Below are positions 60,526 through 64,000 of a stretch of DNA of 64,000 nt, piece by piece (position 1 is the stretch's first letter; each line of letters starts with the position of its first letter). The stretch spans positions 562,146 to 626,145 of the forward strand of contig JANRJQ010000010.1 of the NCBI GenBank assembly GCA_033763895.1, written 5' to 3'. This stretch comes from Chloroherpetonaceae bacterium (GTDB lineage: Bacteria > Bacteroidota > Chlorobiia > Chlorobiales > Thermochlorobacteraceae). The notes beneath the pieces are model-generated. The model searched no databases. It saw nothing but the letters and a program-made list of their open reading frames with translations, and had not been told where the DNA came from. Both the position numbers and the translations under genes were made by a program.

Positions 60526-61527
60526 TTAACGTTGAGCAATAAAAATTGAAGCACCTATCACATTGAGCACATAAAGCCCATTATTTACAACCAAATATCG
60601 AAGAAAAGTATTGTGTTCTTTACGGTCACTTTTACCAATGACATTTCTTAATCCGGTTTGATGAACGGCCGCATTAATGGCTTGAGCGCCGTTTTGAGGG
60701 TCTCGGTAAAGAAGGACTTGCATGATAAATATTAGGATGAAAGAAACTAGAGAAAACCAAAACATAAAGGTAAATCCCCATTGATGCATTAAGGTGACGA
60801 ACCAAATCAAAGGGATATCGATTATTAAAAAAGAAACGAGGTAAGTGTTTTTAACACCGATCATTATTGGAAGCGATTTCAATCCTTGCGATTTATCTCC
60901 TTCAATTGATTTGAAATCATTCAAGAATATCAATCCAATTGCGACAAAGGTATTGATTAAAGCCATTGCCAAAACCTCAGTTCTTAATTCCGTGTAAATC
61001 AGATTGCCCGAAACCCAAGTGATAAAGCTATAACTCAAGCCTACAGCCGGAGCGGAAGTCAGAACATTACGCTTTAATTTGAAGGGGGGGGCAGAATAAA
61101 TGAATCCCATTAATAAGCCCAATGAGAAGATAAAAAATAGTGTGATACCGCGCCTACCGCCAATTAATATCGATAAATAAATTCCTAGCGCTACCGAAAT
61201 CGCTGCTACAATGCACCAATTCCAAAATGCTTCTTTGGGAGTTAACCTGCCGGAAGGAATAGGACGAGAGGGTTCGTTGATTTGATCAAGATCGCGGTCA
61301 AAATAATCATTGACAGATTGGCTAAAGCCTGTGCCTAATGGGCCGAAAAGCAAAGCCAAAAGGGCTAAATATCCTAAGTGTTCCGTTGTAAGTGCCATTT
61401 GACCTGAAGCGATCGCACCGCAAATAATACCTTGTAATACACCAACCCAAGTGATTGGATCTAAAAGTTCAATATGGGCTTTTAGTTTTTCGGTAAATCC
61501 ACCGGAACTTCGGTTGATTTGGTTCAT
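60526..61527 (-). CDS. Bacteriochlorophyll/chlorophyll synthase-like prenyltransferase (BchG/ChlG/BchK type)
   Basis: The ATG at 61527 (334 residues) is preferred to a TTG seven codons before. UbiA-type enzymes attach polyprenyl chains inside the membrane; this one has about eight helices and both Asp-rich motifs: NDYFDRDLDQINEPSRPIPS with the chlorophyll-synthase INEPxRPIPSG signature and NDFKSIEGDKSQGLKSLP. These pieces are specific to BchG/ChlG/BchK, which esterify chlorophyllides with phytol, geranylgeraniol or farnesol. Which of the three it is cannot be settled by reading. It implies a phototrophic host. Same transcript as the kinase-like gene. Confidence 0.85.
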   Translation of the reverse strand: MNQINRSSGGFTEKLKAHIELLDPITWVGVLQGIICGAIASGQMALTTEHLGYLALLALLFGPLGTGFSQSVNDYFDRDLDQINEPSRPIPSGRLTPKEAFWNWCIVAAISVALGIYLSILIGGRRGITLFFIFSLGLLMGFIYSAPPFKLKRNVLTSAPAVGLSYSFITWVSGNLIYTELRTEVLAMALINTFVAIGLIFLNDFKSIEGDKSQGLKSLPIMIGVKNTYLVSFLIIDIPLIWFVTLMHQWGFTFMFWFSLVSFILIFIMQVLLYRDPQNGAQAINAAVHQTGLRNVIGKSDRKEHNTFLRYLVVNNGLYVLNVIGASIFIAQR

Positions 61528-61688
61528 TTTTGAATTCTCACTGAGCAAGGATGTTGGGTAATCACGTTCTAAAATTAAATCCCTATACCCTCATTTTACC
61601 GAAAGTTACAAATATGACGGGCAATCAAAAAGGAAAATTTACAGTGTGTGCAAGTTGATTTGGTAAAGTAAAGGCTTTTAAAACGTAG

Positions 61689-61696
61689 TATATTTG
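61689..61696 (+). promoter_or_regulatory. -7-like box upstream of the glycosyltransferase gene
   Basis: TATATTTG fits TAnnTTTG and lies 41 nt before the GTG start. A -33 TTG at the right distance is not seen. Confidence 0.3.
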
Positions 61697-61737
61697 ATGA
61701 AGCACTTAAATTTTGAATTTCTAAAAGAAATTTCTTT

Positions 61738-63054
61738 GTGAAAACTTTACTCATTATTGCATATTACTTTCCACCCTCGGGTGGTCCGGGAGTTCAGCGG
61801 GTTTTGAAGTATGTCAAGTATCTCCCACAGTTTGGAATTAAGCCAATTGTTCTAACCGTTGAAAATGGTGATTTTCCCGTTCGAGACGAAAGCTTGATGA
61901 AGGAAATTCCAAACGATGTAAAGGTTGTGCGTACGCCAATTTTCGAGCCTTATACATTGTATCGAAAATTAACGGGTAAAGCCCCCGGAACCCCAGTTGA
62001 TGTGAACAATATTCCGAAAACGGGTGAAAAGAAAGGGTTCAATGAGAGTGCTGCCGATTTTATCCGAAGTAATTTTTTTATCCCCGATGCAAGAATGTTT
62101 TGGCAATTGACGGCTGTTCGTGAGGGGATAAAGGTTATCAAAACGCATCAAGTGGATGCAATTTATTCGTCGTCGCCACCCTATACTGCTGCGCTCATCG
62201 CAAGAAAATTGAGTAAGAAATCCGGATTGCCTTGGATTGCCGGATTTCGAGACCCTTGGCGAGGATTCCTCTCTGCTCCGAATCGGAGCGGAATTGCAGA
62301 AATGATTGATACTTATTTTGAACGCTCGGTTTACCAAGAATGTGATCGAATGGAAGTCGCTTGGAAAGGAATCGCAAAAGATTTTCAAGCCAAATATCCT
62401 AAGATCAATTCGGAGAAAGTAATTCATATCGAAAATGGCTTTGATGAAGCCGATATTCCTTCTCTTGATTCCCCACGAAACCAAGTATTTACAATAACTT
62501 ACACAGGGTCGATGTATGGAAAAAGAACACCGGAGAAATTTTTAAATGCTATTGAAAAGCTGATTCAAGAAAAAAAAATAGAAATTGAGAAGATCAAACT
62601 TCGATTTGTCGGCAGGTTTGGTTCAGAAATTCATCGGTATTTCGAAAACCCAATTTATCACTCGGCAATTGAGGTAAAGCAGTATGTTCCGCATCACGAA
62701 AGCATCAAACTTTTGCTGGCTTCAGATGCGCTACTTTTAATTGTTGATGAAACTGAGGGAAGCAATGAAATCGTGCCCGGAAAAGTTTATGAGTATATCG
62801 GAACATCAAGACCAATCATTACGATTGCTCCGGAAGGTGCAATTTCAACCTTAATCAAAGAAACGGAAAGTGGATGGGTTGGTGCGCCAGATGACCCTGA
62901 GAAAATTCAATCTGGAATTCTTAAGCTTTATCAAGATTTTTATAGCGGAAAGAAATTGTGGAACGGAAACCCTCAAGAAATTCAAAAGTACACCCGCCGT
63001 GAATCAACCCGCAAACTTTCAGAACTAATTTTTGAAGTTTGCCGAAATCGGTAA
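61738..63054 (+). CDS. Family 4-like glycosyltransferase
   Basis: The GTG start gives MKTLLIIAYYFPPSGGPGVQRVLKYVKYLP, the typical opening of GT4-like proteins with an N-terminal Rossmann half that binds the acceptor. The second half shows ITYTGSMYGKRTPEKFLNAI, LRFVGRFGSEIHRY and KVYEYIGTSRPIITIAPEGA, the donor-binding region. The 438-residue protein lacks membrane helices. Its product is unknown; the gene stands alone between the BChl-synthase and MiaE-like genes. Confidence 0.85.
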   Translation: MKTLLIIAYYFPPSGGPGVQRVLKYVKYLPQFGIKPIVLTVENGDFPVRDESLMKEIPNDVKVVRTPIFEPYTLYRKLTGKAPGTPVDVNNIPKTGEKKGFNESAADFIRSNFFIPDARMFWQLTAVREGIKVIKTHQVDAIYSSSPPYTAALIARKLSKKSGLPWIAGFRDPWRGFLSAPNRSGIAEMIDTYFERSVYQECDRMEVAWKGIAKDFQAKYPKINSEKVIHIENGFDEADIPSLDSPRNQVFTITYTGSMYGKRTPEKFLNAIEKLIQEKKIEIEKIKLRFVGRFGSEIHRYFENPIYHSAIEVKQYVPHHESIKLLLASDALLLIVDETEGSNEIVPGKVYEYIGTSRPIITIAPEGAISTLIKETESGWVGAPDDPEKIQSGILKLYQDFYSGKKLWNGNPQEIQKYTRRESTRKLSELIFEVCRNR

Positions 63055-63084
63055 AAAGTTTACTGAGAAAGAGCCGTCGCTCAA

Positions 63085-63735
63085 TTACGAATGAATCCCT
63101 GAATGCATTGAATAACCAAAAGAAAGTTTGGAGATAATATCTGATTCCAAATCAAGAAAGTATTGCCATCGTGAAGCCATTTCTTCAGAAACCCCGATGC
63201 TTTCAGCTAAGTCGAGAAAAATTTTATAATGACCAGATTCCGAAGCGACAAGCTTTTGATAAAAAAGTGCAAGATCTTTTTCAATCGGAAGTGAAGTAAG
63301 AAGAATGAATCGCTCACAAGACCGAGCCTCAATTAATGCTGAAACCAAGAGTCTATCCAAAGTATCAAGTACTCCTTTGCCACTTCGAACATGTTTTCTT
63401 AATTCTTGTGCGTAAGGGTTGTGGTGAATGCGGCTTAAAACTCCTCCCCGATTTTTTAGCATCTTTAATACCATTTCCAAGTGTAGGGATTCATCCTTTG
63501 CAACAGCTGCCAAGGAATCGCACCAAAAAGATTCTTGTTGAATAGATCCCCATCGATTCAGCAATTCTAAGGCATTAAGAGCTGCTTTTTTTTCAAGATG
63601 AGCGTGGTCTGAAAGAAGTTCAAGTGGCTTTTGAGAAACGCGAAAAGCCCATTCTTCTGGAGTTTTCCAAATGAGTGGAAGTGCATTGAGATGTTTTTCC
63701 AATAATGGGGAATAGCTTGTATCACGACTAATCAT
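63085..63735 (-). CDS. tRNA-(ms2io6A)-hydroxylase (MiaE-like)
   Basis: The 216-residue protein has the ferritin-like four-helix bundle with the di-iron ligands: KKAALNALELLNRWG, AVAKDESLHLEMVLKML, LVSALIEARSCERF and LVASESGHYKIFLDLA. The line of Glu and ExxH matches MiaE, which hydroxylates the isopentenyl group of ms2i6A37 in tRNA using O2. The conserved block HNPYAQELRKHVRSG also fits. Converges with the glycosyltransferase gene; the aldehyde dehydrogenase lies upstream on the same strand. Confidence 0.88.
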   Translation of the reverse strand: MISRDTSYSPLLEKHLNALPLIWKTPEEWAFRVSQKPLELLSDHAHLEKKAALNALELLNRWGSIQQESFWCDSLAAVAKDESLHLEMVLKMLKNRGGVLSRIHHNPYAQELRKHVRSGKGVLDTLDRLLVSALIEARSCERFILLTSLPIEKDLALFYQKLVASESGHYKIFLDLAESIGVSEEMASRWQYFLDLESDIISKLSFGYSMHSGIHS

Positions 63736-63770
63736 TGAGCGAATATGATGATGTAAAGAAAAAGAATAAA

Positions 63771-64000
63771 CTATTTGATAAATACCGTCTTGGCATTGAC
63801 AAACTCTCTCATTCCGAATTCACCTAACTCTTTTCCAATTCCGGAATCTTTGATTCCCCCAAAGGGTAAACGAGGGTCTGATTTGACCATTGCATTAAAA
63901 AAGCAATTGCCTGCTTCAATTTTTGAAGCTAAACTTTCAAAACGGATTTGATCTTTTGTGAAAATCGTCGTTCCTAACCCGTAAATCGAGTCATTGGCAA
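63771..64000 (-). CDS. Aldehyde dehydrogenase (succinate-semialdehyde type), C-terminal end, partial
   Basis: The frame enters from the right edge and stops with TAG at 63771-63773, leaving 76 residues. They read NDSIYGLGTTIFTKDQ, then the C-terminal ALDH block LPFGGIKDSGIGKELGEFG and VNAKTVFIK. This end is typical of NAD(P)-dependent succinate-semialdehyde dehydrogenases (GabD/SSADH), which make succinate. The catalytic cysteine lies outside the window. Its stop is 36 nt from the MiaE-like start. Confidence 0.85.
   Translation of the reverse strand, partial: ANDSIYGLGTTIFTKDQIRFESLASKIEAGNCFFNAMVKSDPRLPFGGIKDSGIGKELGEFGMREFVNAKTVFIK

Noticed and set aside
1-64000. Insertion sequences, phage genes, CRISPR arrays or integrase/att sites
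   Set aside because: No transposase, integrase, repeat-spacer array or phage-like gene was found on reading the window; the tRNA cluster has no integrase beside it.

Overview
The window is a continuous stretch of ordinary chromosome from an AT-rich (roughly 40% GC by eye, not computed) Gram-negative bacterium of the Bacteroidota/Chlorobiota group. No plasmid, phage, insertion sequence or CRISPR array is visible. Evidence for the group: an LPS-type envelope (lpxA, kdsB, GT9 heptosyltransferase-like genes, LptF/G permease, TolC-like protein), the DUF2723, DUF4293-like and BrxA/B families, and promoters that read TTG/TTTG, about 20 nt, then TAnnTTTG, as in Bacteroidota. A bacteriochlorophyll/chlorophyll synthase homologue (about 60.5-61.5 kb) next to a phytol/farnesol-kinase-like gene points to a phototrophic Chlorobiota lineage. 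Tryptophan 2,3-dioxygenase and a MiaE-like hydroxylase both need O2, which would fit an oxygen-tolerant relative such as the Chloroherpeton/Thermochlorobacter group. The taxon is an inference.

Layout. 0-2.7 kb: a TetR-controlled set (TetR, DUF2147 protein, SDR oxidoreductase, start of a TolC-like protein). 2.7-9.4 kb: ROK kinase, lpxA, DUF2723 membrane protein, SLBB/Wza-like exporter and a small membrane protein. 9.4-13 kb: rplM-rpsI-rpsB-tsf-pyrH, with a long leader and two internal terminators. 13-22.6 kb: cupin protein, two-receiver regulator, RsfS with a lysine-rich extension, RlpA-like lipoprotein, flippase, MFS, YihY and an HhH/beta-barrel protein. 22.6-28.9 kb: DUF4293-like protein, PAP2, YhcH, acpS, gpmA, peroxiredoxin, ferredoxin-like protein, a Pro-Arg-His tRNA cluster, fabG and an amino-acid permease.

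29.4-36 kb holds a coupled cluster: a lipoprotein with a cysteine-less thioredoxin-like domain, a circularly permuted ATP-grasp/alpha-E fusion, a transglutaminase-like protein and PrmC. 36-41 kb is an LPS-core type operon (ABC exporter, two GT9, one GT2). 41-45 kb carries two tandem TPR-kinase-like proteins that both lack the phosphoacceptor histidine. A third paralogue with the histidine lies at 51-53 kb and overlaps an LptF/G gene.

45-64 kb: bacilliredoxin, pirin, HupE/UreJ-like protein, NADP oxidoreductase, tryptophan dioxygenase, an outer-membrane barrel, LptF/G, the TPR kinase, manC-type transferase, TPR lipoprotein, rsmG, an RluE-like synthase, kdsB, a C-terminal processing protease, the kinase/BChl-synthase pair, a glycosyltransferase, MiaE-like protein and the end of an aldehyde dehydrogenase. 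Most of the window serves envelope building, translation and signalling. The parts most worth following up are the ATP-grasp/alpha-E/transglutaminase/PrmC cluster, the histidine-less TPR kinases and the isoprenoid-alcohol-kinase/BChl-synthase pair.
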